Positions 37,901 through 46,678 are shown, counted from the first letter of the stretch. The stretch is 64,000 bases of DNA from Granulicella sp. S156 (GCF_009766105.1 NZ_LMUH01000025.1:377190-441189); one strand, 5' to 3'. Numbers and translations are program-made. The notes: a model not told the origin generated them from the sequence alone.

Positions 37901-38504
37901 GACTGCCAAAACCCGGTGAGTCACCGAGCATGTTCACAACGCCTGGCTGCAGCGTAACCAACTGTTGGAAGTTGCGGTTGACCAACTCGAGTTCGCGCAC
38001 CTGCGTCCCAGAGATGGTTCCAGCCTGGGAGCTGCTTTCGGTATCTACAGATACCGGGTTATCTTCCACCGTTACGGTCTGGCTTTGAGAGCCTGGCTTC
38101 AACTGCGCATTCACGGTGCGCGTTTGTGCCACATTCAGAACAACGTTGCGGTCCGAGAATGTCTGGAAGTTCGGATCCGAAACAGTGATCGTATAGGTAC
38201 CAGCAGGAAGGTTGCTGGCGGTGTAGTTACCGGAGCTATTGGATTGGACTACGCGAGGCTCTCCATTCACTCCGTTCTGAACGATCGTGATACTGGCATT
38301 CTGAATCACTGCCCCGGTGCTGTCCGTTACCGTGCCTGTAAAGGTTCCTGCCAGCTCCTGTGCGTGCGCCAATGGAGAGAACAAAAGCAAAATTGTCGTC
38401 AACAGAAGCAGCCAGGAGCGTCCTTTTCTGAAACTCGCCCTCTTCGCAGAGACATCCGGAACGGATGCAACTTCTGTACAAAACATAGAACTAGATTTGA
38501 TCAT
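34932..38504 (-). CDS. TonB-dependent receptor, Oar-like, of the chitin locus
   Basis: This outer-membrane receptor has about 1190 residues. After a signal peptide (LLLTTILLLFSPLAHAQ) come the regulatory-like domain (LAGTFTGTVTDSTGAVIQ), a plug (NRNFQQLVTLQPGVVNM, ISVNGARTTANNWSVDG) and a large barrel ending GKLYF. It lies between the GH18 and GH20 genes in one direction, so it probably imports chitin-derived oligosaccharides. ATG 38504 has GGAG about 8 bases upstream; 38516 is also in frame but lacks a ribosome site. Confidence 0.93.
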   Translation of the reverse strand: MIKSSSMFCTEVASVPDVSAKRASFRKGRSWLLLLTTILLLFSPLAHAQELAGTFTGTVTDSTGAVIQNASITIVQNGVNGEPRVVQSNSSGNYTASNLPAGTYTITVSDPNFQTFSDRNVVLNVAQTRTVNAQLKPGSQSQTVTVEDNPVSVDTESSSQAGTISGTQVRELELVNRNFQQLVTLQPGVVNMLGDSPGFGSLNSSSSISVNGARTTANNWSVDGADINDSGANSSITNVPSVDAIQEFTLERSSYDASFGRSGGGQVLVATRSGTSSFHGSVYEFVRTANTDANSYFNNQADIARPPDHYNNYGFTLGGPLYIPHIYNESKKKTFFFWSEEWRKVTTPTPSNLAAPTAAELAGSFYAASEPNAPAGCIIGWTPNPNPNVPPGGGSGTINPSCFSANAKVYLASIYTPNEANSPSFSSANNFTYGNQIQTYPVLNNFRQDLVRIDHYFNDKWHFFARGMEDEAPSTSPTGLFNGPNFPGVLNVGINAPGYNVVGNLTWTISPKMVNELEFVYAQGTIRGSLSGPGNSPSVLASLTNQQAYKDPYGRIPSISIIDGSVIGVAQGAAPYGERNLDRNIFDNFTVTLGNHTVRAGVTAQQMLKTENAGNGGPNFTFNTWGDFLLGNVNQYTQADKDAVPDLRFWNTEAYIQDDWKATQRLTVNLGLRWTRFPSPSDAKNLLTNFDPLIYQAAQAPALDGNGNFVAGQAYTAANYANGLIFPTGANCAAAQAISAQATCSPFGSVVNPTNNWNFGPRVGFAYNLYGDGKTVLRGGFGEFFDRTADGVWEQNAFSDPPLIQTTTINSTSFDNPVGAGAAAPALAPNSITATGTPTFKVPSYAAYNLSLQQQLAPTTVLEIAYVGTISRHMQGEVDNNIPTLETREANPDVPLNNIRPYLGYSYFKTRVPGFTANYSSLQVSLNHRTTRDLTLGLSYTWSKNMTDSWNDRGTAAQGGQSGSPGTATTYVYDPKLDYGPSGLNEPQIFIANFVYKDPFFREQHGLTGHVLGGWELSGILSFNSGLSINAYQKVDPFACTTPTSSDPASPTNHLCTVDSPAGTYPGGLGMATNPNPDISPRPDLVAPIHMTKTQNQWFTTSSFATAQGHFGDGGIGNFLSPGLEKIDLGLMKNFNFGHDINLQMRAEAFNLFNHTNFSIIDLGLGDAQFGQATAARAARVMQFSGKLYF

Positions 38505-38580
38505 GAGGCTCTCCATAAATGTTGCTGCTTGCGGCGCAAGGGCGTAGTTTTCGAATGACTTCGGCTTCGTGTGCGGTTTT

Positions 38581-38680
38581 GTTCGACCTTCAGATCGCGA
38601 TCTGTTGCGATCTGAAGGTCGAACTCGTTAGAAGTTCGTTTGCCAAGATGCCGGACAGGATGATTCTTCCCGTCCGGCAT
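38581..38680 (-). other. Two hairpins in the chitinase-receptor gap
   Basis: An 18-bp perfect stem (38581-38598 with 38607-38624, 8-base loop) and a 9-bp stem (38648-38656 with 38672-38680) lie in tandem just past the chitinase stop. Neither is followed by T-runs in the direction of transcription. They may act as a 3'-end stabiliser, or as a partial block between the chitinase and receptor messages. Confidence 0.5.
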
Positions 38681-38687
38681 AACGTTC

Positions 38688-40823
38688 TTACGGGTTAAGG
38701 TCTGTTCCCAGGGTCTTTGTCAGGGATCCGCTGGTGTCGTCGTCTTTCAACGCCCAAACGTAGCCACCGCCCAAACCATTGGCTTTGATGTAGTTCACCT
38801 TGCATTGCACCGACGTAGGATTGTCATAGCTGAATGCCGTGTCGGTGGTTGCATCATACATACGGGCTACGCAACGGGTGGAGTCGTAGGTAGAAGTGAA
38901 TCCGTTATTCAACAGGTTCTCGACCGTTTGGTAGGTTGCCAGGCCGTCGGTCAAGATGAAGTCGCATCCTGCCGCCGGACTTCCCTGGTTGTCACCCGTC
39001 GGGCAATTCCCTACGCCGTTGAGGTTAGGAACCGGAGCAGTTCCATTCGTAGTCAGAGCGCCAGTCGGATCTGTAATCCCGGTTGCGTTCTGATACATGC
39101 CGCTGTTGGCTGAGGTCAAACCTCCCGCCCAGCCGGCACCATAGAGTGGGAATCCCATGGTGTATTTGGCTGGTGTTGCACCGTGCGCGAGATAGTACTG
39201 CACTGTCGACTGAATCGTAAATCCTGTTCCATAGAGCGGGCTGGCAGGATCGTCGTACAAGGGAGACGCATCATTGGTAGCACTCGAAAAGTCTCCGGCG
39301 TAGTTATAGCCATCGACGTTCATGTAGTCCAACACCCCGGACAGAGCCGAGATATTGATCGTGTCATAACCACCGTCGTTGCCCGAATCCGCGGCCGCAC
39401 CCGGTGTTGACGGACCGGCAGCCAAATCGGCCAGCAACTGATAGGTCTTGCCAGTGGTTCCCGTCAATGTGGTCAGTTCGTTGCGGAACTCAGTCATCAA
39501 CGCTGTGTAGTTGGCCGTGTCGTTTGCGTTCGGGAACTCCCAGTCGATGTCGAATCCATCGAAGAGAGTACCGGTGGAAACGCCCGAGGCGACATTGCCC
39601 TGAATAAACATGCTGACGCACGAGCTTACAAAGGCCTGGCGTTGAGCAGTCGTGCTGGCTGCGAGGTCAAAGAGCTGATTGTAGGTGGGTGGGTTCCATC
39701 CGCCTATGGAGATTAACACTTTCAGGTTGGGATGGAGCTGCTTGAGTTGCACGAGCGCACCAAAGTTACCCTGCAACGGGGCTACGGCCGCAGTGGCGCC
39801 AGGTACCTGGGGGACTACCTTCTGGTAATCGGCATAGGAGTCGGCGATCGCGCAAGTCACAGTGCTGCCGTTCGCAGCCGGTTTGGCAAAGGCATAGATG
39901 ACATGCGTAAGGGCGTTGACCTGGCCATTATTCTGCAGGTCTGCAACGTTCGAATTGGCGTAGTAGGTGCCCCACTCTTCAAACCATCCGCCAACAAATG
40001 CGGTGCCGCTGCTGCTAGCGGCGGAGGTCGTCACGTTTACCGTGGCTCCAGACGATGTACCGGCGCTATCCTTGGCTACGACCGTAAAGGTATAGCCGGT
40101 CGAAGCAGTCAGGCCGCTCACAGTATCCGATGCAGTGGTCGAGGTTAAGGTCGAAGGGCCGCCGGAGATGGAATAGCTGACAGTGCAGCCAGTAGGAGGC
40201 GTAACCGCCGTCCAGCTCAAATTGGTGGTGGTAGCTGTTGTGCCGGAGGCCGCCAATCCAGTTGGAGCGCTGGGCGCCGCCGCACAGGAACTTGCCGAGG
40301 TCGTCACACTCGCCGCTGAACTCGCGGCTGAGGTGCCGGCAGCGTCTGTTGCTTCCACGGTGAAGCTATATGTAGTCGAGGGGGAAAGGCCGGTTACAAC
40401 ATCGGAGTTTGTGCTCGGGGTTGCAATCGAAGCGCCGCCTTGCAGCACGTTGTAGCTAACCGTGCAACCTGTGGGAGCAGTAACTGCCGTCCAAGCCAGG
40501 TTTGTGCCGGAGCTAGTTGTTCCAGAGGCCCCTAATCCAGTCGGTACAGCTGGCACGGTCGAACAGGTTGAGCTTGAACAAGTTCCGGTCGCGGTCCAGG
40601 GTTGGCCAGAGCCGGACCCGCCGCTGTTGGTAGCCGGGCTTTGCCCTTGCGTCCACCAATTGGCGACGTAATTCTCGCCACTCAGGCTTGCGGTCATACC
40701 AGCTGTGTAGACAGCTGTGGAACTCCATGCAGTGGCGCATGCGGTCTGGGCCGATGCTGTTCTGGGGATCATGAGCGCGATCAGACCAGAGAGCAGTAAG
40801 AGAGAAAGAAGAGCACGTTTCAT
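38688..40823 (-). CDS. GH18 chitinase with chitin-binding module and two fibronectin type III domains
   Basis: This is a secreted endochitinase of about 711 residues. After the signal peptide (residues 1-25, ending TASAQ) comes a CBM5/12-like module with the aromatic ANWWTQGQSP and QPWTATGTC. Two fibronectin III repeats (about 90-180 and 183-275) and the GH18 barrel (about 280-700) follow. The catalytic motif DGFDIDWEFP holds Asp 422, 425 and 427 and the proton donor Glu 429. The module order is that of extracellular polymer-degrading chitinases. ATG 40823 has AAGG upstream. It heads the GH18-receptor-GH20-porin series. Confidence 0.95.
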   Translation of the reverse strand: MKRALLSLLLLSGLIALMIPRTASAQTACATAWSSTAVYTAGMTASLSGENYVANWWTQGQSPATNSGGSGSGQPWTATGTCSSSTCSTVPAVPTGLGASGTTSSGTNLAWTAVTAPTGCTVSYNVLQGGASIATPSTNSDVVTGLSPSTTYSFTVEATDAAGTSAASSAASVTTSASSCAAAPSAPTGLAASGTTATTTNLSWTAVTPPTGCTVSYSISGGPSTLTSTTASDTVSGLTASTGYTFTVVAKDSAGTSSGATVNVTTSAASSSGTAFVGGWFEEWGTYYANSNVADLQNNGQVNALTHVIYAFAKPAANGSTVTCAIADSYADYQKVVPQVPGATAAVAPLQGNFGALVQLKQLHPNLKVLISIGGWNPPTYNQLFDLAASTTAQRQAFVSSCVSMFIQGNVASGVSTGTLFDGFDIDWEFPNANDTANYTALMTEFRNELTTLTGTTGKTYQLLADLAAGPSTPGAAADSGNDGGYDTINISALSGVLDYMNVDGYNYAGDFSSATNDASPLYDDPASPLYGTGFTIQSTVQYYLAHGATPAKYTMGFPLYGAGWAGGLTSANSGMYQNATGITDPTGALTTNGTAPVPNLNGVGNCPTGDNQGSPAAGCDFILTDGLATYQTVENLLNNGFTSTYDSTRCVARMYDATTDTAFSYDNPTSVQCKVNYIKANGLGGGYVWALKDDDTSGSLTKTLGTDLNP

Positions 40824-41652
40824 CAGGTCACCTTGAATTCGGAGGGGCATGTTCCCCGCCCGCCCGCGGTTAAGAGTTTGGGAACTCGGTTATGGTCGTG
40901 CCAGACAAATCTGAGATAGAACCTGCGAGCGAACCCGTGATAAGGCCGTGAGAGAAGAAAGTAGAAGTGTGGATCAATGGCACAATTGACGTGCCCAGAA
41001 CAATGCCAACCAAAAGCACGGGCAGAAAGCGATTCGACATTCGTTACATTCGAGACCTCCATGGGTGTATCGATGGAACAAAACGAAATGCGCAGCCCGA
41101 AAGTGAGTTAGCCGCAAAAAACTTTTCCTGCGACACCCACCCGAAACAAGACATTAAAACCTGGGTGCAAAAAGATACTTATGAACGTATCATTAGAATC
41201 AAGGTCGGTCAACAGGATTTTCACGATAGCCTAACCGGCTCTTTTCGTCTTTGTGCTTACAAGACCGCCCGTGAATACAAATGCGCCGATCCTCCACTCG
41301 CTCAAGAAGTTACGACTGCTGACAGCACGCTGGAGCACTCATAACAGCACGGTTCGACCACGCGCTTGCCTGAGGAAATCAACACGTTCTCCAGAATCCT
41401 GCCTGTAAGACAGGACTGCCCTGCCAGGCTGCGAACCGAGAACCACTGCGCTTCCAAATTCTACACATCGCACTCAACACCGGCTTCACTTCGTCGATAG
41501 CACCGTAACCCTGACAGGCCACAAGAACAATCAATCAGGCACTGCATGAATACGGGATCGACGACGATATGCAGACAAAGGATTGTCTTTATCTAACTTG
41601 GTTGCGAAGTAGACAAAATACATCCGAATACAAACGTGCAGAAAGTGCAGTT
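40824..41652. other. Long intergenic region between the ROK regulator and the chitinase
   Basis: The 829 bases include the possible small peptide frame at 40870-41040. The rest (41041-41652) holds no frame that looks coding on either strand; the 125-codon rightward frame at 40967-41344 has no recognisable domain. It may contain the promoter of the chitinase locus, but no convincing -35/-10 pair was found. Confidence 0.55.
40870..41040 (-). CDS. Possible small exported peptide upstream of the chitinase
   Basis: The 56-codon frame begins MSNRFLPVLLVGIVLGTS, a clear signal-peptide-like hydrophobic start, and ends in a Ser/Gly/Thr-rich tail. It is read the same way as the chitinase, 46 bases before it. 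The ribosome site GGAGG sits 15 bases away and instead serves an ATG that is followed at once by TAA, in the same frame. Translation of the small frame would then depend on re-initiation, or the stop may be a mutation. It is not proven to be a gene. Confidence 0.35.
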   Translation of the reverse strand: MSNRFLPVLLVGIVLGTSIVPLIHTSTFFSHGLITGSLAGSISDLSGTTITEFPNS

Positions 41653-42867
41653 TCATCCATGATGGGCCTGGTAGCGATATAGCTTTTCTTCTGCATCTCG
41701 CATCGCGACGGCGACGGCACCCCATACGACGGCTGAACTTCCAAGGCTGCTTGGCAACACTCGCGCAACAGCAATTTCGCTCTTGCGAAGCATTTCCACC
41801 GTCGGCTCCAGCAACGCCGGGTGGGCCCCAATATCTCCTCCAAACACAAAAAGGCTGGGATTCAAGGTAAGTGAGAGATTCAGAACAACATCCCTGAGAA
41901 GTCGAGCACGCTGATGAACGACCTTCTGTGCGGTTGAATTACCGTTCAACGCAAGATCAAGCACGCCAATTGCCTTGTGGATCTTTTCCGTCACTCCGGA
42001 TTTACCGCTGACAGCATTCCAGCTTTTTAGGATGCCAGGGCCACCTAGCACCTGTTCGAGCTGGCCAAATTCATACAAGGATGGCTGCACGCTGGAGATA
42101 TTGGGAACGTGAAGATAACCGATCTCTCCAGCCGCCCAACTCGATCCATGCACAATCTGCCCATTCACAAAGATGCCGGCACCAACACCCGATCCAGCCG
42201 TGACCAGGATAAAGATAAAGCTTTCCTCGGATTGGGCAACACCACGAAAGTGCTCGCCAATCGCAGCAAGATTGGTGTCATTCTCCACGAATAGAGCACA
42301 TGAAAATTGCTTCCTGAGTATGTCCAGCAAAGGAACATCTCTCCAGGTGTTTAAATCACCGACGGAGACGATAATTCCATCTCGAGCATTCGTGATTCCT
42401 GCCACGCCCACCGTCATGGCAAGCAATTTCTTCCACGGCAAACCATGTCTCTGCATGAGTGCCTTCAGTGAAACGCGCAACACCTCGATCACCGCATTCG
42501 GATTGCGCGCATCCTTCGGCAGAGGTTCGTATTGCTCCTCGAGAAGAACTCCGTTCAGATCGGTCAACAATATGCGGAGGGCATCTACCGTAATATCGAC
42601 GCCGGCAAGGCATCCATAGTCCGCCTTGAAGCGAAGATTATCCGGCCTGCGGCCACCGCTCGACGTTCCCTCCCCGATCCACTCAATCAAACCGAGATCA
42701 TTGAGATCAGAGATGACATTCGCAACAGTGGGAGCGCTCATACCCGTTTCACGAACAAGGTCCGCGCGCGAGCAATTGCCCAGATTCTTCAACAACATCA
42801 GAATTGTGCGCGCATTGGTTTGGCGCATCAGTGCTGGACTGCCTATCAATATCGGATTTTTACTCAT
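41653..42867 (-). CDS. ROK-family transcriptional regulator (NagC/XylR type)
   Basis: The 404-residue protein has an N-terminal winged-helix domain (RQTNARTILMLLKNLGNCSRADLVRETGMSA..., recognition helix near residues 45-60). A ROK kinase-like domain follows, with LAGVDITVDALRILLTDLNG, an AMTVGVAGI motif, the ENDTNLAAIGEH segment, and VTAGSGVGAGIFVNG. ROK regulators bind sugars or sugar phosphates; NagC, the best studied, responds to GlcNAc-6-phosphate. Placed between the chitin genes and the permease-kinase-esterase operon, it is the best candidate regulator of both. AAGG precedes ATG 42867. Confidence 0.9.
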   Translation of the reverse strand: MSKNPILIGSPALMRQTNARTILMLLKNLGNCSRADLVRETGMSAPTVANVISDLNDLGLIEWIGEGTSSGGRRPDNLRFKADYGCLAGVDITVDALRILLTDLNGVLLEEQYEPLPKDARNPNAVIEVLRVSLKALMQRHGLPWKKLLAMTVGVAGITNARDGIIVSVGDLNTWRDVPLLDILRKQFSCALFVENDTNLAAIGEHFRGVAQSEESFIFILVTAGSGVGAGIFVNGQIVHGSSWAAGEIGYLHVPNISSVQPSLYEFGQLEQVLGGPGILKSWNAVSGKSGVTEKIHKAIGVLDLALNGNSTAQKVVHQRARLLRDVVLNLSLTLNPSLFVFGGDIGAHPALLEPTVEMLRKSEIAVARVLPSSLGSSAVVWGAVAVAMRDAEEKLYRYQAHHG

Positions 42868-43108
42868 TCTGCCGCCTTGATGATTCTAGAAATTCTACAC
42901 TTCCACCATAGGAGCGATCGCTGCCCCTAAAGCCACTTTACCTCCCCACGAAAAGAGCGATGGTGAATAACAACCGATTGAACACGCTACAAATGATACT
43001 TGCCAGCAAGGATTTTTCTGCAACGGTCCTTGACTTGTATTGAGAAACAGTTATGACCAAAAGTTCTAAGCAAACATCATGCAGGCTACTCAAAAACGTC
43101 CACCGGGC

Positions 43109-44062
43109 TCACAAACCACTACGCATTGGGTGAAATACGCCTCGCAGCACCTCGATCTGTTCCTTCAACAAACGCTCTGAGATCGCCGCGGATGGAATGC
43201 TGGCGAAGCCATGAGGAATGGATGGTACCAGATGAAGCTCAACAGCCACTTCAGCCTCCGTCAGGCGGCGGGCATAGTTGAGCCCCTCATCGCGCAAAGG
43301 ATCAAGGCCGGCACAGAGAATATACGCCGTAGGCAGATTCGATAGATCCTCAGCTCGCGCCGGTGCCGCGTACGGCGAGACATTGGGAATGTTTTCGCCC
43401 AGATACCAACGCCACATCGTCTCAGCCTCTGGTCTTGCAAAATCCGGAACGTCTGTAAACTCACGTGCAGACGGTGTCTCGAGGCGGTCGTCCAGGGCAG
43501 GAATCAGGAGCATTTGAAAACAGATCTTTGGACCGCCCCGGTCGCGTGCGAGAAGCGCTATGGCCGCAGCGAGATTGGCCCCCGCACTGGATCCTCCTAC
43601 AGCAAGAAAGCCGCGATCCAGATTCAGCGTTCGGCTCTCCTCCCAAAGAAATTCAAGCACTCGGTAACAGTCCGTGAGCGCAGCGGGAAATGGTTCCTCG
43701 GGAGCGAGCCTGTACTCAACACATACGACGACACACTGTGCGTGAAGAGCGTAATGAGCGCATTGCAACTCCTCGGAGAAGAGATCGCCGCAAAAAAATC
43801 CTCCCCCATGAAGGTAAAGCAGTGCAGGCAACGCACCTGCCGCATTCTTTGGGCGGTAGATGCGCACGGGGATCTGGATCTTCTCACCATCAGCGGGCAG
43901 AACAAAGAAGTCTTCTACCTCAAGACCGAAATCTGACAACCACGGTTTCGCCCCCTGCCGCGCGGCAGTCATCGCTTCGCGCACAACACGGGCATCCCGA
44001 AGAATCTCTCTTGGATGTTTGGCAAGTGATGCGAACGCAGGATCCATCGGTAGGTTCGACAT
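43109..44062 (-). CDS. Alpha/beta hydrolase (hormone-sensitive lipase-like carboxylesterase)
   Basis: This is a cytoplasmic esterase of 317 residues. The oxyanion-hole motif YLHGGGFFCGD, the nucleophile elbow VGGSSAGANLAAA, and the acid and base in GLDPLRDEG and IPHGFASI are all present, which is the HSL (family IV) pattern. A perfect GGAGG lies 5 bases before the ATG. It is 14 bases beyond the sugar-kinase gene, third in an operon with permease and kinase. It may deacetylate or de-esterify an imported compound, though the substrate is not known. Confidence 0.9.
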   Translation of the reverse strand: MSNLPMDPAFASLAKHPREILRDARVVREAMTAARQGAKPWLSDFGLEVEDFFVLPADGEKIQIPVRIYRPKNAAGALPALLYLHGGGFFCGDLFSEELQCAHYALHAQCVVVCVEYRLAPEEPFPAALTDCYRVLEFLWEESRTLNLDRGFLAVGGSSAGANLAAAIALLARDRGGPKICFQMLLIPALDDRLETPSAREFTDVPDFARPEAETMWRWYLGENIPNVSPYAAPARAEDLSNLPTAYILCAGLDPLRDEGLNYARRLTEAEVAVELHLVPSIPHGFASIPSAAISERLLKEQIEVLRGVFHPMRSGL

Positions 44063-44076
44063 TCTCCCTCCAAGAA

Positions 44077-45009
44077 TTAGAAGATAGATTTCTCCGGTAC
44101 GACATCCAGCATCTCTTCGCGGGATGGCAGAGCGGTAAGTGCGCCACGCTCACGGGTAGAGAGCGACCCGCAGATACAAGCTCTCCATAACTGCTCTTCG
44201 ATATCGGCGCCGGACAACCACGCGTCGATGAAGCCAGCGTCAAAAGCATCGCCAGCACCGGTTGTATCTACAACCCGAACATCCGGCGGCACCATTGTGT
44301 ATAGGCGATCGCGCTGAAAAGCGGCTGCCCCGCGGGAACCCAGCTTAACAATGGTATTTTCCAACCCTAACTCAATACAGGCACGCAGCATCTGCTCTGG
44401 ATCCGTATGCCCCGTCAATAGCTGCGCTTCACTTTCGTTCGGCAAAAACAGATCGACCATACGCAATACATCGAGGCTTCCAGAACTCAGAAACCAATCT
44501 TTACGCCACCCCGGATCGATCGAAAGAGTGCAACCGGCAGATCGCAGAGCAGGCAGCAATACTTTTGCGAGCTTCGCTTCTAGTGGCATCGCAAAATGGA
44601 CATGCTGGGCATGAGAAAGAGCAGCAAGCGTCTCGGGCAAAGCCACGTACTTTTCCAGAATTCGGTTCGCTCCAGCATAGCTTAAGAAGCTGCGATCTAC
44701 GGTTGTCGACATGCTTACCGTGAGTGCATTCGGCAACTCAGAGGAGTGGACATGCTCAGCATTCACTCCAAACGAACGAAGCCTCGATCTAAGCCACACC
44801 TCTTCATCTTTGCCCAGGACGCCAAAGAGGGATGAGTGATTTCCAAGACGAGCCAGCGCACAAGCGGTGTTGACAGTGCCGCCTCCGGCCTCACGTCGAT
44901 ACTGCTCCGCGAAGACCTCTTCTCCCGGCAATGGGACGTGATCGAAATCAGTAAATATGTGGTCGACATATACTTCGCCGACTACGGCGATATTCCAGCG
45001 TTTAGTCAT
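44077..45009 (-). CDS. PfkB-family carbohydrate kinase
   Basis: The 310-residue sugar kinase begins NIAVVGEVYVDHI, the ribokinase-type opening. It carries the GGGTVNTACALARLG substrate loop and, near the C-terminus, DTTGAGDAFDAGF with the catalytic Asp and anion hole. The ATG overlaps the permease stop (ATGA at 45006-45009), so the two are co-translated. It would phosphorylate a compound brought in by the permease; the family includes ribokinase, fructokinase, adenosine kinase and others, and the sequence does not choose between them. Confidence 0.92.
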   Translation of the reverse strand: MTKRWNIAVVGEVYVDHIFTDFDHVPLPGEEVFAEQYRREAGGGTVNTACALARLGNHSSLFGVLGKDEEVWLRSRLRSFGVNAEHVHSSELPNALTVSMSTTVDRSFLSYAGANRILEKYVALPETLAALSHAQHVHFAMPLEAKLAKVLLPALRSAGCTLSIDPGWRKDWFLSSGSLDVLRMVDLFLPNESEAQLLTGHTDPEQMLRACIELGLENTIVKLGSRGAAAFQRDRLYTMVPPDVRVVDTTGAGDAFDAGFIDAWLSGADIEEQLWRACICGSLSTRERGALTALPSREEMLDVVPEKSIF

Positions 45010-46367
45010 AAGGTTTCAAAAGGCCAGCTTTGTTCCTGGCGTGATTTATAAAGAAAAGTTGCTATCCCTGCCAACGTTGCAGCAAAAGCGAGAAATATAT
45101 TTCTTGCGCCGCTGGAGATAAGAACAAGAAGCCATCCTATAAAAGCGATCACCGCCGGCAAGGGATATAACGGCATACGAAATGTAAGCTTGCCCTCTTC
45201 AATATGACGCCTGCGCAATAGAACCACGGCAACACACTGAGCGAGAAATTGGACCATTGTCTGAATGACAATGACTAAACTAATGAGCGTATTAAGACTG
45301 AGCATGCAGGCACATGCGGAAAGAATGCCAAGGATAAGCAGCGAAACATGCGGGAAATCCTTGGTCGGATGCACCTTCGCGAAGACGCTAAAGAACTCTC
45401 CTTGTTTTGCGGCAGCAAATGGAATGCGCGAGAAGCCGAGAAGAATCGCAAATACCGAAGCGAAGGACGCAACCAGGATGAGCACATCTGCCACCCTCGC
45501 GTACTTGACGTTGTAAACAGTCTGCATGAAATCCGCTACGATCGCGTTGGAGTGCATGCTTTGCTGAAGGGGCAATACCCCCAGAATGGCAAGGTTCATC
45601 GCTATATAGAGAACAGCCACCAGGAGGATGGAAACGATGATCGAGTATGGGATCGTGCGTTCAGGACGCTTCAGTTCCCCGCCAATCAGACAGACGTTAT
45701 AGTAACCGGCATAGTCATAGACGGCGATCAGAGTCGCGGCCCCCACACCCTTCCAGAAATAGCCGTCCAGGACAGGATAACCACCGCTCATCTGCCCCCT
45801 GAAGGCCGCTGGAATGTGCGTTGCGCCCGCTATGATGATCCAGACGATCGTTCCAACGACCAATATCCAAAGACCAATTGAGATAGCGCCGATCGTAGTG
45901 ATCCGGCGATAGAGCAGCACGACATTAATGAGACAAACGGCCATCGCCAGTGCGCAAAGACCGACATCGTTAAGGACCGGCCAAAGATAATGAAAGTACT
46001 GCGAAAAACCAACTGCCCCGGAGGCAATCAAAAGAGGCGCAGTAAGTACAGAGGACCAAAGCACTAGAAAACTTGCCACTTTGCCATAAGACTCCGCACC
46101 AAATGCCTGCCGCAGATAGAAATACGGCCCACCAGAGAAAGGCATAGCTGCCCCTAACTCTGCCCATACCAAACCATCGCACAACGAGATCACTGCACCC
46201 AATATCCAGGGGAGCAAGACCTTTGACCCATGCACTGCAACCAGCGCAAGAGGGATGCTCAGAAAAGGTCCCACCCCGATCATGTTGAGCATGTTCGAGG
46301 TGCTGGCTCCGAGGATTCCCATCCGTTGACCCGAATTGTCCTCTGCAACTGCTATATCGGCCCGCAT
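45006..46367 (-). CDS. APC-superfamily permease
   Basis: This inner-membrane transporter of about 453 residues has some twelve hydrophobic segments. The APC-type opening is MGILGASTSNMLNMIGVGPFLSIPLAL, and the inner helices ELGAAMPFSGGPYFYLRQAFG and GEL (TM6 region) match amino-acid/polyamine/organocation carriers. It is the first gene of a leftward permease-kinase-esterase operon. A carrier of this fold beside a PfkB kinase and an esterase suggests uptake of a nucleoside-, amino-sugar- or similar compound. ATG 46367 has GGAG about 7 bases before it. Confidence 0.88.
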   Translation of the reverse strand: MRADIAVAEDNSGQRMGILGASTSNMLNMIGVGPFLSIPLALVAVHGSKVLLPWILGAVISLCDGLVWAELGAAMPFSGGPYFYLRQAFGAESYGKVASFLVLWSSVLTAPLLIASGAVGFSQYFHYLWPVLNDVGLCALAMAVCLINVVLLYRRITTIGAISIGLWILVVGTIVWIIIAGATHIPAAFRGQMSGGYPVLDGYFWKGVGAATLIAVYDYAGYYNVCLIGGELKRPERTIPYSIIVSILLVAVLYIAMNLAILGVLPLQQSMHSNAIVADFMQTVYNVKYARVADVLILVASFASVFAILLGFSRIPFAAAKQGEFFSVFAKVHPTKDFPHVSLLILGILSACACMLSLNTLISLVIVIQTMVQFLAQCVAVVLLRRRHIEEGKLTFRMPLYPLPAVIAFIGWLLVLISSGARNIFLAFAATLAGIATFLYKSRQEQSWPFETL

Positions 46368-46678
46368 GAGAGGCTCCGGATCACCATGAATATAGACAAG
46401 TATCGGGTGACAAGGAGTCTTTGTCAATAGTCGTTAAGAAGTTTTGCCAGTAGCTTTGAGATGGGTTACGACTGCAAAGAACAACGCACCTTCAGCAACA
46501 GATTTCTTCGCCGCGCCCCCTATTGCCTCCGCGCATGACTCATTTCTTTCACGCAGACAGCACGAAACTCTGTTTTGTCCGTAATCCCCCTGTTTTACGA
46601 ACGGTCGTAGAGCACAGACACCTACTCTTTGGGCCACCGACAGGGCTTCCAGCGGCGCAGGCCCATCAGTGACCTTCC
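46368..46678. other. Intergenic region, nothing recognised
   Basis: The 311 bases lie between the small membrane-protein gene and the permease gene, both read leftward. The one frame in it (46434-46637) is Cys-rich, but its composition and lack of a ribosome site do not support a gene. Confidence 0.5.

Noticed and set aside
40967-41344. 125-codon rightward frame upstream of the chitinase
   Set aside because: It has no ribosome site, a mixed composition and no domain, and it overlaps the small exported-peptide frame on the other strand.
46434-46637. 67-codon Cys-containing leftward frame
   Set aside because: It lacks a ribosome site and any resemblance to known small proteins, so it is not called.
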